Below are positions 35,757 through 43,756 of a DNA stretch of 64,000 bases, one piece after another (the stretch's first letter is position 1; every line of letters starts with the position of its first letter). Made by a program: the position numbers and the translations under genes. The notes under the pieces are model-generated. The model saw only the letters and a list, made by a program, of their open reading frames with translations. It was not told where the DNA came from and searched no databases. Where the stretch lies: positions 37,636 through 101,635 of the forward strand of contig CAWEJL010000008.1 of assembly GCA_963809385.1 (NCBI GenBank). Direction: 5' to 3'. This DNA comes from JAKAIY01 sp963809385. Lineage in GTDB: Bacteria > Chloroflexota > Ktedonobacteria > Ktedonobacterales > JADMIN01.

Positions 35757-36760
35757 GCTGGGGAATCCTAACTTTCCAGGGGCGCGAGGAGCCGTCGCTT
35801 GCCCCGCGCATCTGCGCATTGTGGCGCGGGTATGGAGTTTTGGGAATCCCTTGCGCCGTGATACTTCCTTTGGTATACTACGCCCTGTAGCGCGGACTTG
35901 CAACGTACTGGCCAGTGGGTAGAGCGCCGCTTCCTGTCACCTCAGGCTGCAATGGAGCGTCTGAATACGGTGACGGTGAACGCGCCGCTCGGGATCTTGT
36001 TTCGGATGGTTTGGGCGCGCCTGGCTTCATCGCGAGAGCCGGCGCACGGGCGTGTACTGACGTGTACGACGTGTGAAGCTGAACACGCTCGCCTTTGGGC
36101 GGGCCATGTTATGCGCCGCTTCCGCGGTCGCGGCAGGCGTCTACTCTCCACCGGATTTCTAAGCCATTCTCGCCCCTCCCCAGTGCGCGTGTCCCGCGAC
36201 CCTGCGCGCCCGCGGCGGCCTCACGCCCATCGCTCGTCCACAGCGCGACCTCACGCGCTATCTGGACGGCAGGCGGCAGCATCTCACGCACAAGGGGGAA
36301 TCAGTCGGACGGGATAAGGATGGTGGCCACGGCGGCTTCGCGCCGCGCCCAGAGAGCACCGCGCTCCTGGCCACGTCACCCGTTAATGCCACACGCCACG
36401 CCACATGGACAGCGGGCGTGGCAGCCGCCATCACCGCTCACCAGGACTCAGCCCAAATCGGTTCGAGGCGCATCGAGCCGTCAATGGGGCGCCTATTTCG
36501 CGCATCTTTCCAGATGCCGGGCGAGGGCGCGATCAAGGTGAGGAGGGCGGACGAGTGGAGCCATGACGCGCTACTGGCGCGCGGACGCTTCACTAACCAA
36601 AACTATTCGAGAGCGCGCACTCGCGAATATCTCCAGGCGTGGGCATGAGGCCGCGCGAGGAGAAATCGAACATTCGACATTTGGAAAGGGGCGGCGCACG
36701 AATTTCCCGCGCTGGCCAGAGTAATGGCCATCCGAGGGATTCACGACGCCGGGAGTTGAC
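35757..36760. other. 1-kb stretch without a convincing gene
   Basis: This is the largest empty stretch in the window. The open frames in it have no family features or good ribosome sites. TTGGTATACTACG near 35871-35883 looks like an extended -10 for leftward or rightward transcription. The 3' end is the leader of the S1 gene. A non-coding RNA or a decayed gene cannot be excluded; no tRNA fold was found by eye. Confidence 0.4.
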
Positions 36761-38638
36761 ATGAGTTTCGACAACGACGAGACGTCCGCGCAAGATGAGC
36801 GGCAGGCTGTGAGCGAGCCGGAGACTGAGCAGACGACTGAGCAGGTAACTGAGCAGGTAACTGAGCAGGCCGTCGCGCAAGCGCCGGAGACGCAGGATCC
36901 GATGGCCCAGACCACCGCGACGCCAGTCGCCGAGGTCCAGGCCGAAGAAGACCACGCGCCCGCCGCTGACGACCGGCAAACCGGCGAGGAAGCGATGTTC
37001 TTCGCGGGCGAGGATGACGGCATGTACGCGCCCGACAGCGTGCGCGACATGAGCGCGATGCAGGCGCTGCTCGACGAGCAGGAGTCACCGTTCCGCACGA
37101 TCAAGCGCGGCGATGTCGTTGAGGGGCAGATCGTCCGCATGGATCCCGACGAGATCCTGGTGGACATTGGCCTCAAGAGCGAGGGCGTGCTCTCCACCAA
37201 GGAGCTGCCGAACAGCGGTTACGGCTCGCTCGCTGAGCTGCATGTCGGCAGTGAGGTGCTGGTCTTCGTCATGCAGCCGGAGACGGCGGAAGGCCACGCG
37301 GTCGTCTCGATCAAGCGCGCCCGCCAGGAACGGCAGTGGCGCATCGCGCAGGAGCAATTCGAGCGCGGTGAGCTGCTGGAGGCCGAGGTCATTGACCACA
37401 ACAAGGGTGGCCTGATCGTCAATCTCGAAGGCATCCGCGGCTTCGTGCCGATCAGCCAGATTCTCAATCTGCGCCGCGAAGACTCCGCCGATAACGCCGA
37501 GACGCAGAACAAGCTCCAGGCGATGGTCGGCCGCCGGCTGCAGCTCAAGATCATCGAGATCAATCGCAACCGCAACCGGCTGATCCTCTCCGAGCGCCTG
37601 GCGGTGCAGGAGTGGCGCGCGCGGCGGCGTGAGGAGCTGCTCAACGAGCTCGTGGTGGGCGAGGTGCGCACCGGCGTGGTCAGTAACCTGGCCAACTTCG
37701 GCGCCTTCGTGGACCTGGGCGGCGCCGATGGCCTCGTGCACATCAGCCAGCTCGCCTGGAGCCGCGTGAATCACCCCAGCGAAGTGCTCAAGGTCGGCCA
37801 GAAGGTCGAGGTGCAGGTGCTCGCGGTGGACAAGGAAAAGAAGAAGATCGCCTTGTCGATCAAGCGCGCCGAGGTGGACCCGTGGACGACGGTCGAGCAG
37901 CGCTACCAGATCGGCCAGCTCGTCACCGGTGTCATCACCAAGATCGCGCCGTTTGGCGCCTTCGCGCGCATCGAGGACGGCGTCGAGGGGTTGATTCACC
38001 TCTCCGAGCTGCCCAACGGCCAGACCGATCCCAAGGCCGCGCTGCGTGAGGGGCAGGAAGTGACCGTTCGCATCCTGCGCATTGACCCGGAGCGCCGCCG
38101 CCTTGGCCTCTCGATCAAGGCTGTGGATGAGACGGGCGGCGAGCCGGGCGGCGAGCCGGGCGCCGGTTATGGTGAGCCCAGCGCGCCGCGCGCTGCCGCC
38201 CCCCAGGCCGAGCGCCCAGAGCGCGCCGAGCGCCCAGAGCGCGCCGAGCGCCCAGAGCGCGCCGAGCGCCCAGAGCGCCCAGAGCCCGCTCGCCCCGCGC
38301 CGCAGCCTGAGGAAGCGCCGACTACGGCGATGGCCGCCGCGTTCGCGCAGGCCTTCGGCGTGCAGTCGAATGGAACTGAGGCTGAGGCTGAGGCGCCCGC
38401 CGCTCCAGTGGCGGAGACGCCCGCCGCTCCGGTGGCGGAGACGCCCGCCGCTCCGGTGGCGGAGACGCCCGTCGCGGAGACGCCTGCCGCTCCGGTGGTA
38501 GAGACGCCTGCCGTCGCGGATGTCGCCCCAGCGGAAACGCCGGCGGAGACGGCCGCCGATGTGACGGCTGACGCCACACCGGAAGCCACCGAGGCCACCG
38601 CCCCTGAAGCGGTTGCCGAGGAGAAGTCGGAGGCGTAA
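36761..38638 (+). CDS. rpsA: 30S ribosomal protein S1 homologue with repetitive tail
   Basis: This product has 625 residues. GGGAG lies 5 nt before ATG 36761. The N-terminal 110 residues are acidic with EQVTEQVTEQ repeats. Four S1 domains follow at about 116-185, 203-275, 300-370 and 384-455 (for example GDVVEGQIVRMDPDEILVDIG and GEVRTGVVSNLANFGAFVDLG). S1 recruits mRNA to the 30S subunit. Residues 460-625 are unusual: ERPERA repeats, then Pro-Ala-Glu repeats (VAETPAAP) and an acidic end. The tail is probably disordered and may bind RNA or partners. A strong terminator follows. Confidence 0.92.
   Translation: MSFDNDETSAQDERQAVSEPETEQTTEQVTEQVTEQAVAQAPETQDPMAQTTATPVAEVQAEEDHAPAADDRQTGEEAMFFAGEDDGMYAPDSVRDMSAMQALLDEQESPFRTIKRGDVVEGQIVRMDPDEILVDIGLKSEGVLSTKELPNSGYGSLAELHVGSEVLVFVMQPETAEGHAVVSIKRARQERQWRIAQEQFERGELLEAEVIDHNKGGLIVNLEGIRGFVPISQILNLRREDSADNAETQNKLQAMVGRRLQLKIIEINRNRNRLILSERLAVQEWRARRREELLNELVVGEVRTGVVSNLANFGAFVDLGGADGLVHISQLAWSRVNHPSEVLKVGQKVEVQVLAVDKEKKKIALSIKRAEVDPWTTVEQRYQIGQLVTGVITKIAPFGAFARIEDGVEGLIHLSELPNGQTDPKAALREGQEVTVRILRIDPERRRLGLSIKAVDETGGEPGGEPGAGYGEPSAPRAAAPQAERPERAERPERAERPERAERPERPEPARPAPQPEEAPTTAMAAAFAQAFGVQSNGTEAEAEAPAAPVAETPAAPVAETPAAPVAETPVAETPAAPVVETPAVADVAPAETPAETAADVTADATPEATEATAPEAVAEEKSEA
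38205..38285. repeat. tandem repeat in the S1 gene tail
   Basis: Units of 18 bp (GCCCAGAGCGCGCCGAGC type) repeat about four times and encode ERPERA repeats. Confidence 0.8.
38395..38520. repeat. second tandem repeat in the S1 gene tail
   Basis: Units of about 24 bp containing GCTCCGGTGGCGGAGACGCC repeat four to five times, encoding APVAETPA. Confidence 0.8.
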
Positions 38639-38667
38639 TTCCTCCTCGACCCGGCGCGACGCGCTAA

Positions 38668-38707
38668 ACGGGCGGCGTATCTTCCACGTGGAAGATACGC
38701 CGCCCGT
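38668..38707 (+). terminator. rho-independent terminator of the S1 gene
   Basis: A perfect 20-bp inverted repeat (ACGGGCGGCGTATCTTCCAC and its complement) with no spare loop, followed by CTTTTGTG. It lies 30 bp after the rpsA stop. It is one of the strongest hairpins in the window. Confidence 0.9.
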
Positions 38708-38831
38708 CTTTTGTGTCCCATCATGTCAGTGCGAGCGCTGTGATTGGCGCGCGAGATGCGGGGATTGTCCTAATCTCAGCGGCGCGCGGTGTGGCGCGCG
38801 AGGCCATGAGGGCTACTCGATCAAGCGCGCA

Positions 38832-39626
38832 ATGAGCGCGCGGGAGGTGTGTGTGGGAAAGACCAGCGGGGCATCGCGGCGCGTTGAGCGTGTCGCGCAA
38901 GCTGAGCGTGAGACGGAGCGAAGCGCCGCCCACCTGCTCAGGACACGCGCGGCGGCGCCATGCGAGGTTGGTGAGTTGCTGAACATTGCTAGCCACGAGC
39001 TGCGCTCGCCTATCACCCCACTGAAGATGCGGCTTCAGCATGTCCGCCGCCGCCTCCAGCGGGAGGGAGGACGCGAGCGTGATGTGGATGACCTGTCGAA
39101 GGCGCTCTATCAGGTAGAGCGCCTGCAGCAGCGGATCGGGGTCTATTTCGACGCGGTCGCGCTGATGGAAGGAACCTTTACCCTTGCCCCTCGATTGAGC
39201 GATCTCAGCGAAGCGGCGCGGCGGATCACGAACATCTACGCCAGCGCGGATGCCGCCCGCGTCATCCGGCTGGAGGATACGGGCGAGACCCTCACCGGCG
39301 TGTGGGACAGCTCGCGCCTGGATGTCGCGCTGCGCGAGCTGGTGGGTAACGCCCTCAAATATACGACCGGCGATGTCACGCTGCGCCTCGCGCGGCAGGG
39401 GGCGTTTGCGCGCGTCGAGGTGGCGGACACCGGACCAGGGATGCCCACCAGCCTCCGCGATCGCATCTTCGAGCCATACACCACCAGTTGCCAGGCCAAT
39501 CATGGACTGGGGCTTGGGTTGTATGTCGCGCACGAAATCGTCCAGCTTCAAGGCGGCGAGATGGGAGTGCGCTCCAACGCCTCCGGTGGGCTCCTCTTCT
39601 GGCTCACCCTGCCGCTAAGCGATTAA
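38832..39626 (+). CDS. soluble sensor histidine kinase
   Basis: This protein has about 264 residues from ATG 38832; the frame stays open further upstream across the S1 terminator. The H-box is NIASHELRSPITPLKMRL (phosphorylated His), the N-box LVGNALKYTT, G1 DTGPGMP and G2 GLGLGLYVAHEIV. No membrane or sensor domain is present, so input probably comes through a partner. No response regulator is adjacent. The N-terminal 45 residues are charged with Arg/Glu (coiled-coil-like). Confidence 0.85.
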   Translation: MSAREVCVGKTSGASRRVERVAQAERETERSAAHLLRTRAAAPCEVGELLNIASHELRSPITPLKMRLQHVRRRLQREGGRERDVDDLSKALYQVERLQQRIGVYFDAVALMEGTFTLAPRLSDLSEAARRITNIYASADAARVIRLEDTGETLTGVWDSSRLDVALRELVGNALKYTTGDVTLRLARQGAFARVEVADTGPGMPTSLRDRIFEPYTTSCQANHGLGLGLYVAHEIVQLQGGEMGVRSNASGGLLFWLTLPLSD

Positions 39627-39782
39627 CGCCGCCGCCGCGATCATCCTTCTCACAGACATCAGACATGCTAAGCGCGCAGTTAATTCCACTACCTCCGCGC
39701 TGACGCCATTTCGAGCGCGGCCAGATCGCATCCATTCCGTTTGCTGGCATGAACGGGTTCAACTGACGCTGCGGACGGAAAA

Positions 39783-39811
39783 ACCCCCTCTTCCGCGCGG
39801 GAAGAGGGGGT
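39783..39811. repeat. GC-rich palindromic intergenic repeat, copy 3 (short form)
   Basis: Arms ACCCCCTCTTCC and GGAAGAGGGGGT with a 5-nt loop. It lies between the convergent histidine kinase and HemQ genes. It lacks the CAGGGGGTGAGG tail of the other copies. Confidence 0.7.
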
Positions 39812-39838
39812 AGGCTGCGGCGGCGCCTGAGCGATAGG

Positions 39839-40690
39839 TTACAGCTCGGCCAGCGCCTCGGCGGGCTCCCGTAGGCGTCCAAAGTAGATCGGCGTGTCCA
39901 GGCGGGTGAAACGGCGCACCTGCACCGCGCGCAGCGCCATCATCATCGCCTTCAGCTCGTCCGGGTCGTCCGACTCATTGGCCAGGATGAACTCGTAGTC
40001 ACCGAGCGCGAACGAGTCCACCGTATTGGACAGCACACCGCCGCCCTCCTCGGTTTCCGTGGCGGTGGTGGTTTCCGCGTGGGTCGCGGTCGCCGTGTGA
40101 CCAGCCGTTTTCGCGCCGCTCTTGCCATTGGCGACACTCTTGGGAGTTGGCGCCGGGCTCTCGCCACGCGCGGCGCGCGCCAGTTCGGCGACCTTCGCGC
40201 GCGGGATGGCATAGTGGCGCCCGACCTCGCCATGCTCGATCATCAGCTCGCGCCGCTCTTCGTACGAGAGCAGATACCACTCGGTCGTCTTCACGAATGG
40301 GTAGATGCTGGCGTACTTCTTGGGCGGGGCTCCGGTGGTGAACGCGGGGCCATGCTCCGGGTCGTAGCGCGGGACGCTGACGACGCCCACATACGCCTCG
40401 ACCTGCGTGAGGTAGCGGCCCAGCCCGCTCTGGCGCAGCGCCACCGCTAGCTGTTGGAGGGCGTCGAGGTCTGGCCCCCACACCCAGAACATCAGGTCGG
40501 CCTCGGCGCGCAGGCCCGCCAGCGAGTAGGCGCCGCGCAGGGTCACGCTGGGGTCACGCGCATCCAGCGCCGCCAGAAACGCCGCTTTGCTGGAGTCCTG
40601 TTCGCGTGCGGGCAGGTGGTGGAACGCGGGATCAACGCGATAGATCCAGGTTAGCGAATAGATGGTCCGCTTGGGGGTAGTTTCCGCCAT
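39839..40690 (-). CDS. hemQ: chlorite-dismutase-family heme protein, HemQ type, with low-complexity insert
   Basis: This protein has about 283 residues from ATG 40690 with GGAG upstream. The family fold is seen in YSLTWIYRVDPAFHHLP, ADLMFWVWGPDLDALQQLAV, YPFVKTTEWYLLSYEERREL and IEHGEVGRHYAIPRAK (this His is the likely proximal heme ligand). LSNTVDSFALGDYEFILANE and FTRLDTPIYFGRLREP close the domain. HemQ decarboxylates coproheme III to heme b in the coproporphyrin-dependent pathway. Residues about 173-217 are a Ser/Thr/Ala/Glu-rich insert not found in usual HemQ proteins, inside the loop before the second ferredoxin-like half. Confidence 0.85.
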   Translation of the reverse strand: MAETTPKRTIYSLTWIYRVDPAFHHLPAREQDSSKAAFLAALDARDPSVTLRGAYSLAGLRAEADLMFWVWGPDLDALQQLAVALRQSGLGRYLTQVEAYVGVVSVPRYDPEHGPAFTTGAPPKKYASIYPFVKTTEWYLLSYEERRELMIEHGEVGRHYAIPRAKVAELARAARGESPAPTPKSVANGKSGAKTAGHTATATHAETTTATETEEGGGVLSNTVDSFALGDYEFILANESDDPDELKAMMMALRAVQVRRFTRLDTPIYFGRLREPAEALAEL

Positions 40691-40916
40691 GTGTGTCTCC
40701 ATGAGCGCGATGAGGATGCGCGGCTGGCGGCGCGAGTTGAGCAATGCGCTAGCGCCAGGCTCGCGTGCGCGCGGTAGCGCGCGGTAGTCGTCTCACGATG
40801 TATTATAGCGCCCATGTCGCTGGTGTGCGCGTGGGGGGCGTGCTCGCGAGCCGTCCCCACGCGCTGAGAGCCGTTCACGAGGATGTGGCCAGCCCGGATT
40901 ATGCGCTGCGCCCGTG

Positions 40917-41003
40917 ATGGAGCTATCCACACTGGGGCTGTTCAGCGCGCTGGGCGACCCGATGCGGCAGACGATTCTCGATCCGCCGCTCGCCCGATGT
41001 GGA
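40917..41003 (+). pseudogene. fragment resembling an ArsR-type HTH N-terminus
   Basis: The frame from ATG 40917 reads MELSTLGLFSALGDPMRQTI followed by LD, like the start of ArsR-family regulators (LFKALGDPTRLxIL). It then loses similarity. It is a short remnant or chance similarity. Confidence 0.3.
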
Positions 41004-41042
41004 CGGGGCGCAGCGTGGCCTCATCGCCACGACTGGGCGCGC

Positions 41043-41447
41043 TCACCGCCGTTCCGCCGCCGCGTCGCCTGCGATGATGTGACCCTGCTCGTCGCGCGGG
41101 AGCTTGTGCTTGCCTGGAGTGTTGCGGTAGCGCAACCGCTCGACCGGCGCACCGCCCAGCAGGTGCTCGCGCACGATCACCGCCGCGTCCTCCGGCGTGA
41201 CATGCGCGTACCAGATGTTTTCCGGATAGACCACGACCATCGGGCCGTGGCCGCACTGGTCGAAGCAACCGCTCTGGTTGATGCGCACCGCGCCGTTCAG
41301 CCCCTCGCGCTTCACCAGCTCCTTCAGGCGCGCATGCACACCCAGCCCGTCGCCATCCACCGCCGGACACCACTTGCCGCTGGTGCAGACGAAGACGTGC
41401 TTTTCCCAAATGGACGCGTCCCCCGCGCCTGGTTTCTTCTCTGTCAT
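41043..41447 (-). CDS. thioredoxin-like [2Fe-2S] ferredoxin
   Basis: This protein has 134 residues from ATG 41447 with GAGGAG 4 nt upstream. HVFVCTSGKWCPAVDGDG supplies the first two cysteines. GCFDQCGHGPMVVVYPEN supplies the last two, in the Cx3C spacing of the thioredoxin-like [2Fe-2S] family (NuoE-like single domain). The tail APVERLRYRNTPGKHKLPRD is extra. It probably carries electrons in a small redox reaction. It lies 31 bp before the PQQ lipoprotein stop on the same strand. Confidence 0.85.
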   Translation of the reverse strand: MTEKKPGAGDASIWEKHVFVCTSGKWCPAVDGDGLGVHARLKELVKREGLNGAVRINQSGCFDQCGHGPMVVVYPENIWYAHVTPEDAAVIVREHLLGGAPVERLRYRNTPGKHKLPRDEQGHIIAGDAAAERR

Positions 41448-41478
41448 ATCGCTCCTCAAACGCTGGTCGCGCTCGCGA

Positions 41479-42987
41479 CTACGCTTTCAACCCATAGCAG
41501 GTGAGCGCGCCGTTCTCGTCGCTGATATAGACCGCGCCATCCACCACAATCGGACTCTGCCAGTGTATCCCACCGATGCTCCCGTTCGCGCCGCTCTGGT
41601 CACTGCCCCAGAGTCGCTGGCCCGTGGCCGCTTCCCAAGCCCGCAGCGCGCCGGACTCCGCGCCATACAGCACGCCATTGGCGAACACCGGCGTCGTGAT
41701 TCGCGTCGCTGAGTCGCGCCAGACTTGCTCCAGCCGCGAGACGCCATCCGCGCCAGTCACCAGGCGGTAGATGGCCAGGCCGCAGGTGTTCGAGACGGCG
41801 ATCCAGGGCTGGTGGCTGGCCGGGTCAGTCCAGACGGCTGGCTGACTGTAGAACCCGCAGCCGGTCTGGATGGTCTGCAGCGCGCCGCCAACGTGGCCGG
41901 GTCCGCCCTTGCCGCTCATGTTCTCGCGGTTGATGAGCCGCAGTTGACCATCCTTGCCGCCCTGGACGAGCATCAGCGGTGTGGCGCTGGAGGCGACGCG
42001 CGGCAGCGGCGTGGGCGCCATGCTGCCCAGGTCGAGGTCGGATGTGTTGAGATGCTGGTAGTTCTCTGGCGTGAAGGAGTCGAGCAGTTGCGAGCCGTCG
42101 GGGCTGAGTTCCAGGATGCTGTCGCCGTAGTTCGAGCCGCCCGTGTTCGCGTCGTATGGTCCGTTGCCGGTGGCGGCGAGGATGTCGCCGGAGACGGGAT
42201 CAATCACCGCGCCGCCGCGCGCCCAGATGCCCGACTGCTCCGACGAGCAATCGCTGGTCGTCAGCAGCCGTGTCAGGTTAGAGCAGAGGCTGTTGAAGAC
42301 CTGTTCGGCGCCTGTCTGAAGGTCTACCGTCACGATATGCCCCTGATAGGGCGGCGCGTCGCCGATGTAGCCGCTGGTTGTGACGTACAGGCGGCCATTG
42401 GCGATATTGAGCGCGGAAGACTCTTTCTCCGTCTGCGTCATCATCGTGATGCGCGCGGGCCAGCCGCCGCTTTTCGCCTCCTGTCCGGTGATCGCGTTGT
42501 AGCGATGGACGTAGCCGTCCAGCCCGTAGGCGTAGACGTATGTGCGCGAGGGATCGGCGACGGGCGAGGAGTGGGTGATCTTGGGGCCGCTGGGCTGTTT
42601 CTGCCAGATCAGCGCGCCATCGCTGGCGTCCAGAGCCAGCAGCCGCCCGTCGCGCGTGGTCACGTAGAGGACATCGCGCGCGCCGCCGGGGAAGGGCATC
42701 GCGTGCAGCAGGATGGGCGACGAGTCGGCGACGCCGGGCAGTCGAACCTGCCAGAGCTTGGTCAGGCCGCCTACCGTCGTGGGAGAGAGCGTGGTTTCGG
42801 CGGTATTGTCTCCGCTGCGGGCGGCGTCGTAGCCGAACTGCGTCCAGTCGTGGCTGGCGGGCTGGGGACTCAGGCCGGGATCGCTCACCGGCGGCGGCGT
42901 CTGGGAGCAGCCCGCCAGCGCCACGATTGCCGCCAGCGCCAGCGCCGCCAGCGCGCGAAGCGCTCCGCGCGAGACACTCCCTCGCAT
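41479..42987 (-). CDS. PQQ-type beta-propeller lipoprotein
   Basis: The 502-residue protein has a lipobox (IVALAGC) and a GGGGAGG ribosome site 6 nt before ATG 42987. Repeats such as GRLLALDASDGALIWQKQ, GYVHRYNAITGQEAK, GHIVTVDLQTGAEQVFN and GALRAWEAATGQRLWGSD are PQQ/outer-membrane-assembly type blades. Active-site residues of quinoprotein dehydrogenases were not seen, so it is a binding or structural propeller of the envelope. Without a stop codon its frame continues upstream into the phosphatase gene through a one-base shift. Confidence 0.85.
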   Translation of the reverse strand: MRGSVSRGALRALAALALAAIVALAGCSQTPPPVSDPGLSPQPASHDWTQFGYDAARSGDNTAETTLSPTTVGGLTKLWQVRLPGVADSSPILLHAMPFPGGARDVLYVTTRDGRLLALDASDGALIWQKQPSGPKITHSSPVADPSRTYVYAYGLDGYVHRYNAITGQEAKSGGWPARITMMTQTEKESSALNIANGRLYVTTSGYIGDAPPYQGHIVTVDLQTGAEQVFNSLCSNLTRLLTTSDCSSEQSGIWARGGAVIDPVSGDILAATGNGPYDANTGGSNYGDSILELSPDGSQLLDSFTPENYQHLNTSDLDLGSMAPTPLPRVASSATPLMLVQGGKDGQLRLINRENMSGKGGPGHVGGALQTIQTGCGFYSQPAVWTDPASHQPWIAVSNTCGLAIYRLVTGADGVSRLEQVWRDSATRITTPVFANGVLYGAESGALRAWEAATGQRLWGSDQSGANGSIGGIHWQSPIVVDGAVYISDENGALTCYGLKA

Positions 42988-42989
42988 CG

Positions 42990-43695
42990 CTATCCTCCCC
43001 GTATCTCGCGCTCGAACTCCTGCAAGCGCACTGATCTGCCGGTGATTGGGCGCCGCCTGCCAGCGCATCCGCTGCACCAGATCCACCGCCTCGTGGGCGC
43101 TCATCCCGCCCGCCACGAGCGCCGCCGCCGTCAGCAGCACGCTGCGCCCTACGCCATGCTCGCAGTGGATCAGCACGCGCTCGCCAGCGGCGAGTTGTTG
43201 GTTCACCCAGTCCGCGCCGCGCCGGAGATCGGCGATCGAGAGCGGGTAGGTGTCGGGGGTGGGTAGGTAGAGCAGTTCGATGCTCACCGTAGCCAGCGCC
43301 GTCTCGTCGTCCTTGTGTTCGGAGCGGGTATCCACCACGCGCGTCACGCCTACGCGCGCCAGGCGGCCCACATCCTCCGGCCTGATGCGCCCGCCGACGG
43401 CCAGTTGTGGCGTTACCCAGCTCATGTTGAGCCGGTCGGGCAGTGGCACGCCGATCTGCGTGGCCAGCGCCTCCTGGCGCGAGTCTTCAGGGAAAAGGCG
43501 GGCGGCGATACGGGTCCAGCCGCGATAGAGCACGCGCAGCGCGCCCGTCGTCGCCCAGCGCGCCACCCCCATCCGTCGCAGCCGCGCGCCGCTCAACGCG
43601 GGCGGCTGTTCGGCCTGGGGGGATGGCGCTATCTGGTCGGGCTGAGGCGTCCGCTCGTTGGGCGTGGTTTCCTCTGGCCCGGTATCTGTGGACAT
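42990..43695 (-). CDS. dual-specificity protein phosphatase, one-base frameshift near the C-terminus
   Basis: This protein has about 234 residues from ATG 43695 (MSTDTGPEETTPNE) with GGAGGAAAG upstream. A Pro/Gln-rich N-terminus and a membrane-proximal basic region precede the DSP domain: MSWVTPQLAVGGRIRPEDVG, VVDTRSEHKDDE and HCEHGVGRSVLLTAAALVAG (CX5R active-site loop HCEHGVGRS). After PNHRQISAL the natural continuation QEFEREIRGG and TAG at 42990-42992 are one base out of frame. As read here, the phosphatase runs into the lipoprotein. The substrate is unknown. Confidence 0.8.
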
Positions 43696-43756
43696 GGCGC
43701 GTCTTTCCTCCTGGATGCGTGTGGGCGCCCTGGCGCTCCTGGGCGCGGTCAGTAAG

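Noticed and set aside
35898..36317. 139-codon open frame in the gap upstream of rpsA
   Set aside because: No family motif, Arg/Ala/Ser-biased composition, no clear ribosome site.
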